From: Geomonas ferrireducens
Lineage (GTDB): Bacteria > Desulfobacterota > Desulfuromonadia > Geobacterales > Geobacteraceae
Assembly: GCF_004917065.1 (NCBI RefSeq)
Contig: NZ_SSYA01000003.1
Span: 456,318-520,317, forward strand
DNA length: 64,000 nucleotides
Direction: 5' to 3'
Positions 16,711 through 27,031 of this stretch are shown piece by piece. The number at the start of each line of letters is the position of its first letter. The stretch's first letter is position 1. The notes below the pieces were generated by a model. That model was not told the origin of the DNA. It searched no databases and was given only the letters and a program-made list of their open reading frames with translations. Made by a program: the position numbers and the translations under genes.

Positions 16711-17691
16711 ATGGCACTGATCGATACCTACGGCAGGCGGATCAACTACTTGAGACTCTCGGTCACCGACCGCTGCAACATGCGCTGCAGCTATTGCATG
16801 CCGGCGCAGGGGGTGGCGAAGCTCGAGCATAAAGAGATGCTGAGCTACGAGGAGCTTTACCGGGCGGCCTCGGCCTGCGTCGCGCAGGGGATAGAAAAGA
16901 TAAGGGTGACCGGCGGGGAGCCGCTGGTCAGAAGAGGCATCGTTGATTTTCTCGGTCGCCTCTCGGCGATCCCGGGACTCAAGGAACTGGTGCTCACCAC
17001 CAACGGGCTCCTCCTCGACGAGCTAGCCCAGCCGCTCAGGCAGGCCGGGGTGGCTCGGCTAAACATAAGCCTCGATTCGTTGAGGGCGGATACCTTCGCC
17101 AGGATCACCCGGGGTGCCGATCTGTACCGGGTCCTCTCCGGGATTGCTGCGGCGCAGGAGGCGGGCTTCGGACCGCTTAAGATCAATATGGTGGTGATGC
17201 GCGGGGTGAACGACCAGGAGATCCTGGATTTCGCCGCCCTCACCCTGGACCATCCGTTCACGGTGCGCTTCATAGAGTACATGCCGACCCTGCAGGACGA
17301 AGGGTGGGGCGCCCAGAGCATGCCCGGAAGCGAGATCCTCGCGCGCATCGCCGAGCGCTACCCGTTGCTGCCGCTGGTGAACTCCGAGATGGCGGGGCCG
17401 GCCAGGAACTACAAGATACAGGGTGCCGCGGGCGCCATCGGGATCATCACCCCGGTGTCGGGGCACTTCTGCGAGAGCTGCAACCGGATCAGGATCACGG
17501 CGACCGGCCGGGTGCGCGGCTGCCTCTTCTCGGATCAGGGCATGGACCTGAAGCCGCTTCTTGCTTCCGACGATCCCGGCCCGCTGCACGAGGCGCTTAG
17601 CCGCATCGTGACGCAGAAGCCGGGACGGCACCATATCGCCGAGGAAGGGGCCGAGCAGGCCGTGGTCAACATGTCGAGGATAGGCGGTTAG
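16711..17691 (+). CDS. moaA: GTP 3',8-cyclase MoaA
   Basis: 326 residues. MoaA is the radical SAM enzyme that, with MoaC, turns GTP into the first pterin intermediate of molybdopterin. The N-terminal cluster motif is CNMRCSYC; the second cluster cysteines are in HFCESCNR and RGCLF; RITATGRVRGCLFSD and the C-terminal tail RIGG (the double glycine needed for activity) are intact. ATG 16711 follows GGGGGG. Its sigma-54-type promoter, divergent from adh-aor, links pterin synthesis to alcohol/aldehyde oxidation. The MOSC and CopG-like genes follow on the same strand. Confidence 0.97.
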   Translation: MALIDTYGRRINYLRLSVTDRCNMRCSYCMPAQGVAKLEHKEMLSYEELYRAASACVAQGIEKIRVTGGEPLVRRGIVDFLGRLSAIPGLKELVLTTNGLLLDELAQPLRQAGVARLNISLDSLRADTFARITRGADLYRVLSGIAAAQEAGFGPLKINMVVMRGVNDQEILDFAALTLDHPFTVRFIEYMPTLQDEGWGAQSMPGSEILARIAERYPLLPLVNSEMAGPARNYKIQGAAGAIGIITPVSGHFCESCNRIRITATGRVRGCLFSDQGMDLKPLLASDDPGPLHEALSRIVTQKPGRHHIAEEGAEQAVVNMSRIGG

Positions 17692-17750
17692 AAGACGGGG
17701 ACCGGGGCTCGTGTAAGGTGGGACCGGGACTGGCATAAACGGAGGAGACT

Positions 17751-18182
17751 ATGAGCGCGTCTGTAGTGGCGGTCAGCGTAAGCGAGAATAAGGGCGAGAG
17801 GAAAAAGCCGGCGCCGGCTGTGCACCTGAGGGAAAACTACGGCATCATCGGCGACGCGCACGCGGGGGACTGGCACCGCCAGGTGAGCCTTTTAGCCGAG
17901 GAGAGCATCGACAAGATGATCGCGCTGGGGCTTGCCGTCGGGCCGGGCGACTTCGCGGAGAACATCACCACGCGCGGCATCGAACTGGTGACTCTGCCGG
18001 TGGGGACTCGGATCGGCATCGGGCCGGTGGTGCTGGAGGTTTCCCAGATAGGAAAGGTCTGCCACACCCGGTGCGCCATCTACTACCAGGCGGGTGACTG
18101 CGTCATGCCGAAGGAGGGGATCTTCGCCACCGTGGTGAGCGGCGGCGTAGTGCGCCCCGAGGACAAGATCGAGCTGCTGTAA
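17751..18182 (+). CDS. MOSC-domain protein
   Basis: 143 residues, a single MOSC domain. MOSC proteins bind molybdenum-cofactor sulfur chemistry; stand-alone small ones are often near moa genes. Evidence: GIIGDAHAGDWHRQVSLL at the N-terminal part and the conserved cysteine region GKVCHTRCAIYYQAGDC with VVSGGVVRPEDKI at the end. It has three cysteines in 12 residues, richer than the single-cysteine minimum. It starts 59 bases after moaA and has a GGAGGA ribosome site. It probably modifies or delivers the pterin cofactor made by the neighbouring genes; the exact reaction is unknown. Confidence 0.9.
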   Translation: MSASVVAVSVSENKGERKKPAPAVHLRENYGIIGDAHAGDWHRQVSLLAEESIDKMIALGLAVGPGDFAENITTRGIELVTLPVGTRIGIGPVVLEVSQIGKVCHTRCAIYYQAGDCVMPKEGIFATVVSGGVVRPEDKIELL

Positions 18183-18225
18183 CAGGCGGCATATTCAAAT
18201 CAGCAGGCAAAGAAGGGGAGAGGTC

Positions 18226-18405
18226 ATGAAGGACAGAAGTCAGAAGAAGGTGAACATCATCTCGATACGCATGAGCGACGACGAGCGGGACGCCATCCAG
18301 AGGCTCATGGACAAAAGGGGGAAAAAGGCTTCCTTCATCATGCGCGAGGCGTTCGCACTTTTCAGGGAACAGTGGGAGATTTCGAGGGGTGAGGCGACCC
18401 ACTAG
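18226..18405 (+). CDS. Ribbon-helix-helix (CopG/MetJ-Arc-like) small protein
   Basis: 59 residues, MKDRSQKKVNIISIRMSDDE... The strand-helix-helix pattern (VNIISIRMSDDERDAIQRLMDKRGKKASFIMREAFALF) is that of Arc/CopG DNA-binding dimers: a basic-polar beta strand, then two helices. A GGGGAGAGG ribosome site precedes ATG 18226, 43 bases after the MOSC stop, so it is the third gene of the moaA operon. No toxin partner follows, so it may be an operon regulator rather than an antitoxin. Function is inferred from fold pattern only. Confidence 0.72.
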   Translation: MKDRSQKKVNIISIRMSDDERDAIQRLMDKRGKKASFIMREAFALFREQWEISRGEATH

Positions 18406-18512
18406 GCGGTGGCACTAAAACCTTGATGGCCCCGGTGGACGCTCTGGACCTTGTGGACCTTGTGGCCTATGACAACGGGTTTGAACAGAGTTGGTAAAAG
18501 AAAGGATCTTCA

Positions 18513-19325
18513 ATGTACGTGGTGGCTTGCATTAAACAGGTGCCGGATACGACTCAGGTGCAGATCGACCCGGTTACTAATACGCTGGTGCGCGATGGTA
18601 TCCCTTTCATCGTAAATCCTTACGATACCCACGCCCTGGAGGAAAGCCTCCGCATGAAGGCACGCTACGGGTTCAAGGCGGCTGCCCTCTCGATGGGACC
18701 GCCCAACGCGGAGGCGACACTCAGAAAGGCGTTGGCTCTCGGCGTGGATGAAGCGATCCTCTGCTCGGACCGCGCCTTCGGCGGCGCGGATACGCTCTCC
18801 ACCAGCAAAGTGCTGGCGGAGGCCATCAGGAAACTGGCCCAGGATGACGAGGTGGGGCTGGTCTTCTGCGGCAAGCAGACCATCGACGGCGATACGGCCC
18901 AGGTCGGCCCGGGCATCGCCATCCGGCTCGGCTTCTCGCAACTCACGCTCGTGGACCGCATCGAACATCTGGACTTCCTTTCCAGAAAAATCCGCGTGCG
19001 CCGCAAACTCGAGGGGCGCTACGAGATCGTTGAGGCGAAGCTGCCGGCCATGATCACGGTGGTGCGCGAACTGAACCGTCCGCGCTACCCGACAGTCCCG
19101 ATGCGGCTCAAGGCGGCCAGGAGCGAGGTGAAGGTCTGGAGCAACAACGACCTGAAGCTCGACCCCAATGGCATAGGCCTTAAGGGATCGCCTACCTGGG
19201 TGAGCAGGATCTTCTCGCCGCAGCGTGCGGCGGGGGAGATGATCGGCGACGGTTTGAACGACCCCACGGGGACCGCAAAGCTCCTCTTGGAGAAGCTGGT
19301 GGCCAGGGACATGCTGGCTGTATAG
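18513..19325 (+). CDS. etfB: Electron transfer flavoprotein beta subunit
   Basis: 270 residues. EtfB binds AMP (or a second FAD in bifurcating forms) and with EtfA passes electrons from acyl-CoA dehydrogenases. Evidence: CIKQVPDTTQVQIDP start, VNPYDTHALEESLRMK, and FCGKQTIDGDTAQVGP. The spacer to etfA contains a palindromic repeat block. The first gene of an etfB-etfA-EMO-radical SAM operon; AG-rich ribosome site AAAGGA before the ATG. Whether it bifurcates cannot be told from sequence alone. Confidence 0.95.
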   Translation: MYVVACIKQVPDTTQVQIDPVTNTLVRDGIPFIVNPYDTHALEESLRMKARYGFKAAALSMGPPNAEATLRKALALGVDEAILCSDRAFGGADTLSTSKVLAEAIRKLAQDDEVGLVFCGKQTIDGDTAQVGPGIAIRLGFSQLTLVDRIEHLDFLSRKIRVRRKLEGRYEIVEAKLPAMITVVRELNRPRYPTVPMRLKAARSEVKVWSNNDLKLDPNGIGLKGSPTWVSRIFSPQRAAGEMIGDGLNDPTGTAKLLLEKLVARDMLAV

Positions 19326-19334
19326 TCACCACGG

Positions 19335-19435
19335 CTCCTCCCCCCGGAGGGGGGAGGTCGGGAGGGGGGAAGCTGTTCGAGGATAGTCGCTGCGCCCCCT
19401 CCCTGACCCTCCCCCTCCGGGGGAGGGGATGCATG
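19335..19435. repeat. GC-rich palindrome block inside the etf operon
   Basis: ctccccccggaggggggaggtcgggaggggg and ccctccctgaccctccccctccgggggagggg form a hairpin-rich, imperfect inverted repeat in the 153-base etfB-etfA gap, homologous to the block at 14950-15045. Confidence 0.65.
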
Positions 19436-19478
19436 GAACTGCTTGAGCCTTAATTTAATAACGAGAGGACTACGGTTG

Positions 19479-20825
19479 ATGAGCGAGGTGAAAAAACTGA
19501 AAAAGCCGCGGGGGAAGGTTCGGCTCATAGAGGGGAAGTGCATCGCCTGCGGTGCGCGCTGCCAGAGCAGCTGTCCGGTGGACGGCATCCAGATGAGCGA
19601 GGCGGGGGAACCGCAAATCGAACTCTCGAAGTGCATCGGCTGCCTCAAGTGCGTGAAGGCCTGCCCGGGCTCGGCCCTGGAGATCTTCTACTCGAAGGAG
19701 GAGCTGGAGATCCTGGCGCAGCTCGCCGGTCAGCAGGACCTCGCCGAGGATGAGGCCGACCCGGAGGAGCTGGCACGCCGCGAACTGGTGGCGGCTTACC
19801 GCGGCGTATGGGTCTTCATCGAACAGACGGAAGGGGAGGCGGCCCGCGTTTCGTGGGAGCTCCTCGGCAAGGGTAAGGAACTGGCGGCGAAGCTCGGCGT
19901 GGAGCTCTCGGCGGTGGTGCTGGGCGACAAGGTCGAGCATCTCTGCTATGAGGCCTTCAGCTACGGTGCCGACCAGGCGTACCTGATGGATCAGACGGTT
20001 TTCGCCAACTACCGTACCTACCCGTACCTGGACGCCCTTTGCCACCTGGTCGACAAGTTCAAACCGGAGATCGTGCTCATGGGCGCGACCGGGATGGGGC
20101 GCGACCTCGCCGGGGCCGTCGCAACCCGCGTCAAGACCGGCCTCACCGCGGACTGTACAGGGCTCGACATCGACGCGAAGCGCAACCTCATGCAGACCCG
20201 CCCGGCCTTCGGCGGCAACATCATGGCGACCATCATGTGCGACCGTTTCCGTCCCCAGATGGCGACGGTACGCTCGCACGTCATGCCCATGCCGGCGCAG
20301 GAGGCGGGACGCAAGGGTAAGATCATCCATGTCTCCCTTCCCATCAACGAGGCGGACGTCTTCACCAAGGTGCTCGAGGTGATCCGCGACAAGAAGGCGG
20401 GCGAGGTGGATATCGCCGGCGCGGAATTCATCGTCTCCGGGGGGCGCGGCCTGATGGCGAAGGAGAACTTCGCCATGCTGCAGGAACTGGCCGACGAGCT
20501 TGGGGGCGTAGTGGGCGCCTCGCGCAGCGCGGTGGACGCGGGATGGATGCCGCCGGACCGCCAGGTGGGGCAGACCGGCAAGACGGTACGCCCGAAGATC
20601 TATATCGCCTGCGGCATCTCCGGTGCGATCCAGCATCTGGTGGGGATGCAGGATTCCGACCTCGTCATCGCCATCAACCGCGACAAGGAGGCCCCCATCT
20701 TCGAGGTGGCGAGCTACGGCATCGTGGGCGACCTGTTCCAGGTGGTCCCGGCGATCACGGCGGCGCTGCGGGAGATGAAGGCTGCCTCGAACGGTGTCGA
20801 GGTGAAGGACGTCAAGGCGGCGTAA
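19479..20825 (+). CDS. etfA: Electron transfer flavoprotein alpha subunit with N-terminal ferredoxin domain
   Basis: 448 residues. Residues about 10-70 carry two [4Fe-4S] motifs (CIACGARCQSSCPVDGI and CIGCLKCVKACPGSAL); residues about 105-445 are EtfA, with the FAD-binding end CGISGAIQHLVGMQDSDLVIAINRD. Fused ferredoxins are known in EtfA of anaerobic beta-oxidation systems. ATG 19479 (MSEVKK) is chosen over the ORF start at 19443, because GAGAGGA lies upstream. It transfers acyl-CoA dehydrogenase electrons to the membrane oxidoreductase next door, and the extra clusters provide a wire to ferredoxin or to quinone-reducing clusters. Part of the etf operon. Confidence 0.95.
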   Translation: MSEVKKLKKPRGKVRLIEGKCIACGARCQSSCPVDGIQMSEAGEPQIELSKCIGCLKCVKACPGSALEIFYSKEELEILAQLAGQQDLAEDEADPEELARRELVAAYRGVWVFIEQTEGEAARVSWELLGKGKELAAKLGVELSAVVLGDKVEHLCYEAFSYGADQAYLMDQTVFANYRTYPYLDALCHLVDKFKPEIVLMGATGMGRDLAGAVATRVKTGLTADCTGLDIDAKRNLMQTRPAFGGNIMATIMCDRFRPQMATVRSHVMPMPAQEAGRKGKIIHVSLPINEADVFTKVLEVIRDKKAGEVDIAGAEFIVSGGRGLMAKENFAMLQELADELGGVVGASRSAVDAGWMPPDRQVGQTGKTVRPKIYIACGISGAIQHLVGMQDSDLVIAINRDKEAPIFEVASYGIVGDLFQVVPAITAALREMKAASNGVEVKDVKAA

Positions 20826-20859
20826 GGGACGCTTCTTCCCGCCACGGACATCTTGCAAA

Positions 20860-21110
20860 AACTCTCCCTCGCCCTCTGGGAGAGGGTAGGGGTGAGGGCG
20901 CCGCTTACGGTGGTAATGCGTCGACGTGGGGTTGAGGCACCGCCCTCACCCTAGCCCTCTCCCCCCTTCGGGCTGAAGCCCTACGGGGGGCAAGCCCTGC
21001 CTGCGGATCGAAGCCCTACGAGGGGCGAGGGACAGGTAGGGGGCGTGCAGCGGCTTGAACCGGCTTCCCCCTCCCAGCCTCCCCCCTCCAGGGGGAGGGG
21101 TGCTGCTCTG
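20860..21110. repeat. Long GC-rich palindromic region between etfA and the Etf:quinone oxidoreductase gene
   Basis: The 353-base gap 20826-21178 has no coding signal. It holds ccctctgggagagggtaggggtgagggcg (20870-20900) with an inverted copy cgccctcaccctagccctctcc (20941-20962), two gaagccctacg motifs, and the ctcccagcctcccccctccagggggaggg hairpin near 21065-21100. Same family as at 7400, 14950 and 19335. Confidence 0.6.
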
Positions 21111-21178
21111 TTACGACACCGCTGCGGGCTCGAGCGGGTTAACCGGATTTCGAAAAAAACAACTACAAGGATACGTTC

Positions 21179-23161
<1,983 letters not shown>

Positions 23162-23336
23162 GACGGTTTAAAGACAGCGGCGGCCGAAGGCGGTGGGGTC
23201 ATCCTCACCTCGGCGGCTCCGAGAACTCTTCGCTTTCCGGGAAGGACCGGGTGGGACGTCTTGACGCGGGCGGCACCTCCCCCCCCGGCTCCTTTCCCGG
23301 ATGGCGAGGGGCAACACGATTTTTGAGGAACGCAAG

Positions 23337-24677
23337 ATGAACAACAACGCGGCGGCACTGTCTGAATTCATGCCGGACAACGAGCCGGCCTTCCTGGAAT
23401 ACCCCTCGAAGCTCTTCGTCGAGACCACCAGCCGCTGCAACCTGAACTGCGTCATGTGCATGAAGCAGAACGCGGACGGCAGCCGGGTCGAGGACGGCGA
23501 CCTCGACGTCGCCACCTTCAGCCAGCTGGAGCCCGCGCTTCCGAACTTGGAGGCGCTGGTCTTGAACGGCGTCGGCGAGCCGCTCATCAACACCCGCCTG
23601 GAGCACTTCATCACGCGGGCGAAGAAGCTCATGCCGGTCGGGAGCTGGGTCGGCTTCCAGAGTAACGGTCTTTTGCTGTCGCACCTGCGCGCCGTGTCGC
23701 TCCTGGAGGCGGGGGTGGACCGCATCTGCCTCTCCATGGACGGCGTAGATGCCGATACCTTCAGCTCCATCCGTTCCGGCAGCCAACTGGTCGACCTGGA
23801 GCACGCGCTGAACGCGCTGGGGGCGGCAAAGGTAGCCTGCCGGCGCCCCGACATGGAGATCGGGGTCGAGTTCGTCGTGATGCGCGACAACCTGCGCCAG
23901 CTCCCGGCCGCTCTTTCCTGGGCCTCCGAGTTCGGCGTCAGCTTTGCGCTCGTGTCGCACCTGCACCCCTTCGACGAGCCGCACCTCTCCCAGTGCAGCT
24001 ACGACCTCTCCAGCGACGAGTCCATCTCGCTCTTCCAGAGTTGGATGAGCAAGGCGGAGCTTAAGGGGATCGACATCCGGCGCTACTACGAGGTGCTGTG
24101 GAATTACAAGAAGACCGAGGAGGAGCGCGCCATCATCGAGTACGTGGCGGCGATGAAATCGGACGCGCAGCAGCGCGGGGTGACACTCGACCTGAAGCGC
24201 CTCTTCGCCTTGGACACCGAGCGCATCCATGAAAGCCAGGAGATCTTCGAGGAGGCGGCGCAGGTGGCGCGCAGGACGGGGATCGAGCTGAAGCTTCCCG
24301 AGGTGGCAAGGCGGGAGAGCCGCGTCTGCAGCTTCGTCGAGAAGGGGAGCGCCTTCATCTCCTGGGACGGCGGCATGCATCCCTGCTACCACCTCTGGCA
24401 CCACTGCCGCTCCTTCGCGAACGGCTGGCTCCACCCGGTGCAGCCCTGGAGTTTTGGCAACGTTAAGGACAAGGGGGTGCTGGGGATCTGGAACAGCCTT
24501 CCCTTCCGCCGCTACCGGGAGAACGTGCTGCGCCACGACTACCCCTCCTGCGCCGAGTGCAACACCTCTCCCTGCGACCTGATGCAGTCCGAGCGCTTCG
24601 ACGTCGACTGCTACGTGAACTCCGAGCCCTGCGGCAGTTGCCTCTGGAGCTCCGGCGTCTTCAGGTGCCTGGACTGA
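23337..24677 (+). CDS. Radical SAM/SPASM-type maturase
   Basis: 446 residues. The SAM cluster is CNLNCVMC (residues ~37-44), followed by GVGEPLINTRLEHF (glycine-rich, SAM-binding). The C-terminal third carries many cysteines (CSFVEKG..., CYHLWHHC, CAECNTSPCDLM, CYVNSEPCGSC) as in SPASM auxiliary-cluster proteins. Such enzymes typically modify a peptide or protein side chain. It starts 175 bases after the Etf:quinone oxidoreductase gene at ATG 23337 (GAGGA site) and ends by overlapping the convergent kinase by 17 bp. Possible roles are maturation of an AOR-like tungsten enzyme or of a ribosomally made peptide; no precursor gene was spotted, so the substrate is unknown. Confidence 0.85.
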   Translation: MNNNAAALSEFMPDNEPAFLEYPSKLFVETTSRCNLNCVMCMKQNADGSRVEDGDLDVATFSQLEPALPNLEALVLNGVGEPLINTRLEHFITRAKKLMPVGSWVGFQSNGLLLSHLRAVSLLEAGVDRICLSMDGVDADTFSSIRSGSQLVDLEHALNALGAAKVACRRPDMEIGVEFVVMRDNLRQLPAALSWASEFGVSFALVSHLHPFDEPHLSQCSYDLSSDESISLFQSWMSKAELKGIDIRRYYEVLWNYKKTEEERAIIEYVAAMKSDAQQRGVTLDLKRLFALDTERIHESQEIFEEAAQVARRTGIELKLPEVARRESRVCSFVEKGSAFISWDGGMHPCYHLWHHCRSFANGWLHPVQPWSFGNVKDKGVLGIWNSLPFRRYRENVLRHDYPSCAECNTSPCDLMQSERFDVDCYVNSEPCGSCLWSSGVFRCLD

Positions 24678-26958
24678 CCGTCTTGAGCACCTCCCTGAGC
24701 GCGGAGAGTCTGTACGGTTTCTGAATGAACCCTGCAGGCTCACTCCCTGCGAACTTCTGCTTCACCTCGATCTCGCTGAAGCCGCTGGAGATGACGACTT
24801 TAACCTCCGGATCGATCTTCTTCAACTCGGCCAGGCACTGGTCGCCGCTCATGTGTGGCATGGTCAGGTCCAGGATGACGAACCGGATGCCGGGGGTAGT
24901 CCTGTACACCTCGAGGGCTTCCCGGCCGTCGCGCGCGGTGACCGTCGCGAAGCCGAGCTCCCTCAGCATCTCGGTGCCTATATCCAGCACCACTTCCTCA
25001 TCGTCGACGAGGAGCGCCTTTCCGGCCCCTTCCCAAGCGGCCTCCTCCGGGATAGAGGGCTTTTCGCTCGCCGCCTGCAGCTTGCTTGCCGGGATGAGCA
25101 CCCTTATCGTGGTCCCCTTCTCCGGCTCGCTGTACACCACGATCGCCCCCTTGTGTCCCCTTACGATCCCCAGCACGGCCGCCATCCCCAGGCCGCGGCC
25201 GGTGAACTTCGTGGTGAAAAAGGGATCGAACAGCCTCCCTACGGTCTCCTTGTCCATGCCGCAACCGGTATCCGCTATCTCGAAAAAGACATAAAGCCCC
25301 TCCGGCAGCTCCTCGTTCGGCCAGACGTTCTTGAGGTACCCGCGATCGCAGATCATGCTGCCGGTCTGCACCGTGATGGCCCCGCTATTATCCCCAAGCG
25401 CCTCGGAAGCGTTGATGATCAGGTTCATGATCACCTGGCGTATCTGCGTCGCATCGGCTTCGATGCACGGAAGCGTATCGGCGAGATGAAAGTTCAGTAG
25501 CGCCTTTTTCGAGATGGAGACGTTGAGCATGTGCAGCATCTCTTGCAGCAGCCGGTTCAGGTCGACTGCTTCGATGACAAACTTGCCTTTGCCCGAGTAG
25601 GCGAGCATCTGTGCCGCCAGGTCTGCGGCGCGGGCGGAGGCCTGCTCTATGTTTTGCAGGTTCCCAATGGCGGGTGACTCCTTGTTGATCCGCATCAAGG
25701 CAAGCTCGGCGTTCCCCATGATGGCCATCAGGATGTTGTTGAAGTCGTGGGCGATGCCTCCGGCAAGGACACCGAGGCTTTCCAGCTTCTGCGAGTGCAG
25801 GAGCTGTTTTTCGAGCTGTTGCTGTTCCGCCTCGAGACGCCTGCGCGCCGTGATGTCGCGGACCAACAGGATGAAACCGGTGCACGGTGTTCCCATCGCG
25901 GTTACGGAAAGCTCGAACCACATTTCTCCCTGCGGCATTGTGAGGCAGTAAACGGCCCCCCGGTGGGAGCCGTGCTTCTCCGCCTCCGCCAGTGAAGCCA
26001 TTACGATGCCTGCCGGTTCTTCCGGCATGATCTCCGAAACCCGCTTGCCGAGGAACTGTTCCGGCGGCAGGTAAAGAAGGTTCTGCTCCGAGGTGTGGTA
26101 TTCCTTGATGACCCCTTCCCGGTCGGTTCTGAACATGAGGTCCGGCATCGAGTTCAGGATGGCCTCCTGGGACTCCTGTGCAAAGCGCACGCTCGCCTCA
26201 GCCCGCTTGAGCTCCGCGATGTCGCTTTCCAGGCGCTCCGCCATCATGTTGAAACTTCTGCAGACGGTGTCGATTTCCCCCACTGACGAACAGGTTACCC
26301 GCGCAGCCATGTTGCCTGCCGCCAGCTCATCGGCGACCCGGGCCAGTTCGCTCACCGGGCGCAGCACCAGCCGGTTCGCGACCACGTTCAGGACGATCGC
26401 GAAGGTGAGCGACATGAAGAGCATGCCCACCAGGATTATCTCGGTCTGGCGCACCAACTGCGCGTGGACGTTCAGCCGGCTGAGCCCGATGCGGACCGCC
26501 CCCTGCGTGGAGGAATCGACCTTGATCCTTTGCAGGAGCTCGATCACGTCACCGTCTTTTTTCAAGCGGTCCACGACGGTACTGACGGAAACGTCGGAAG
26601 GGAGCTTTTTCAGGATATTTTTCACCTGCGGGTGGGAGCGGTTCAGGCTGGCGAAGGGGGTCGTCTGCGGGTTGCCGTCGGCGTCCTCGATGATGGTGTA
26701 GATGATCTCGTCATCGTGCACCTCCGAAACCAGGGCATCCAATTGCAGGGTATCCTTCAGGATCAGCGCATCGGTGCAGACAGACGAAATGTAACTAGCG
26801 AAGGCCTTTCCCTTGTTCTCGAGGGTGAGCTCCAGCTTGTTTCTTTGCGCGACGAAGAGAGTCACCGCTACGGCAACGGAGAATACGAGGACGATGCTGA
26901 AGGAGAGGAGGAAAAACCTTCGCTGCAGGCTTAGATGTCTGATCTGCCAAGTGCCCAT
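24661..26958 (-). CDS. Hybrid sensor histidine kinase (HAMP-PAS-HisKA-ATPase-receiver)
   Basis: 765 residues. Helix 1 about 13-35, a periplasmic domain about 36-175, helix 2 about 176-197, a HAMP linker, one PAS domain (about 265-375), the phosphoacceptor segment LAGGIAHDFNNILMAIMG, ATPase motifs (NLIINASEAL, DTGCGMD, GRGLGMAAV) and a receiver domain with LVDDEE, D in VILDLTMPHMSGD and IQKPY. It lacks an output domain, so it may pass phosphate to another regulator or a histidine phosphotransfer protein. The gene for a PhnD-like binding protein sits 73 bases upstream on the same strand, suggesting the binding protein is the sensor input. The 3' end overlaps the radical SAM gene tail to tail. 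Confidence 0.93.
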   Translation of the reverse strand: MGTWQIRHLSLQRRFFLLSFSIVLVFSVAVAVTLFVAQRNKLELTLENKGKAFASYISSVCTDALILKDTLQLDALVSEVHDDEIIYTIIEDADGNPQTTPFASLNRSHPQVKNILKKLPSDVSVSTVVDRLKKDGDVIELLQRIKVDSSTQGAVRIGLSRLNVHAQLVRQTEIILVGMLFMSLTFAIVLNVVANRLVLRPVSELARVADELAAGNMAARVTCSSVGEIDTVCRSFNMMAERLESDIAELKRAEASVRFAQESQEAILNSMPDLMFRTDREGVIKEYHTSEQNLLYLPPEQFLGKRVSEIMPEEPAGIVMASLAEAEKHGSHRGAVYCLTMPQGEMWFELSVTAMGTPCTGFILLVRDITARRRLEAEQQQLEKQLLHSQKLESLGVLAGGIAHDFNNILMAIMGNAELALMRINKESPAIGNLQNIEQASARAADLAAQMLAYSGKGKFVIEAVDLNRLLQEMLHMLNVSISKKALLNFHLADTLPCIEADATQIRQVIMNLIINASEALGDNSGAITVQTGSMICDRGYLKNVWPNEELPEGLYVFFEIADTGCGMDKETVGRLFDPFFTTKFTGRGLGMAAVLGIVRGHKGAIVVYSEPEKGTTIRVLIPASKLQAASEKPSIPEEAAWEGAGKALLVDDEEVVLDIGTEMLRELGFATVTARDGREALEVYRTTPGIRFVILDLTMPHMSGDQCLAELKKIDPEVKVVISSGFSEIEVKQKFAGSEPAGFIQKPYRLSALREVLKTVSPGT

Positions 26959-27031
26959 TAATACCTGCCTTCGCGGAGCGTCGGCAGGTGCGCCGGCGTC
27001 CCGTTGGATGTTGCACGGTTAGCAGCGAGGC

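Noticed and set aside
18406..18512. A sigma-54 promoter for etfB (TGGCAC at 18409)
   Set aside because: TGGCAC is present but the -12 TTGC is not at the right spacing; only TTGAT is found, so it fails the 10-base GG-GC rule.
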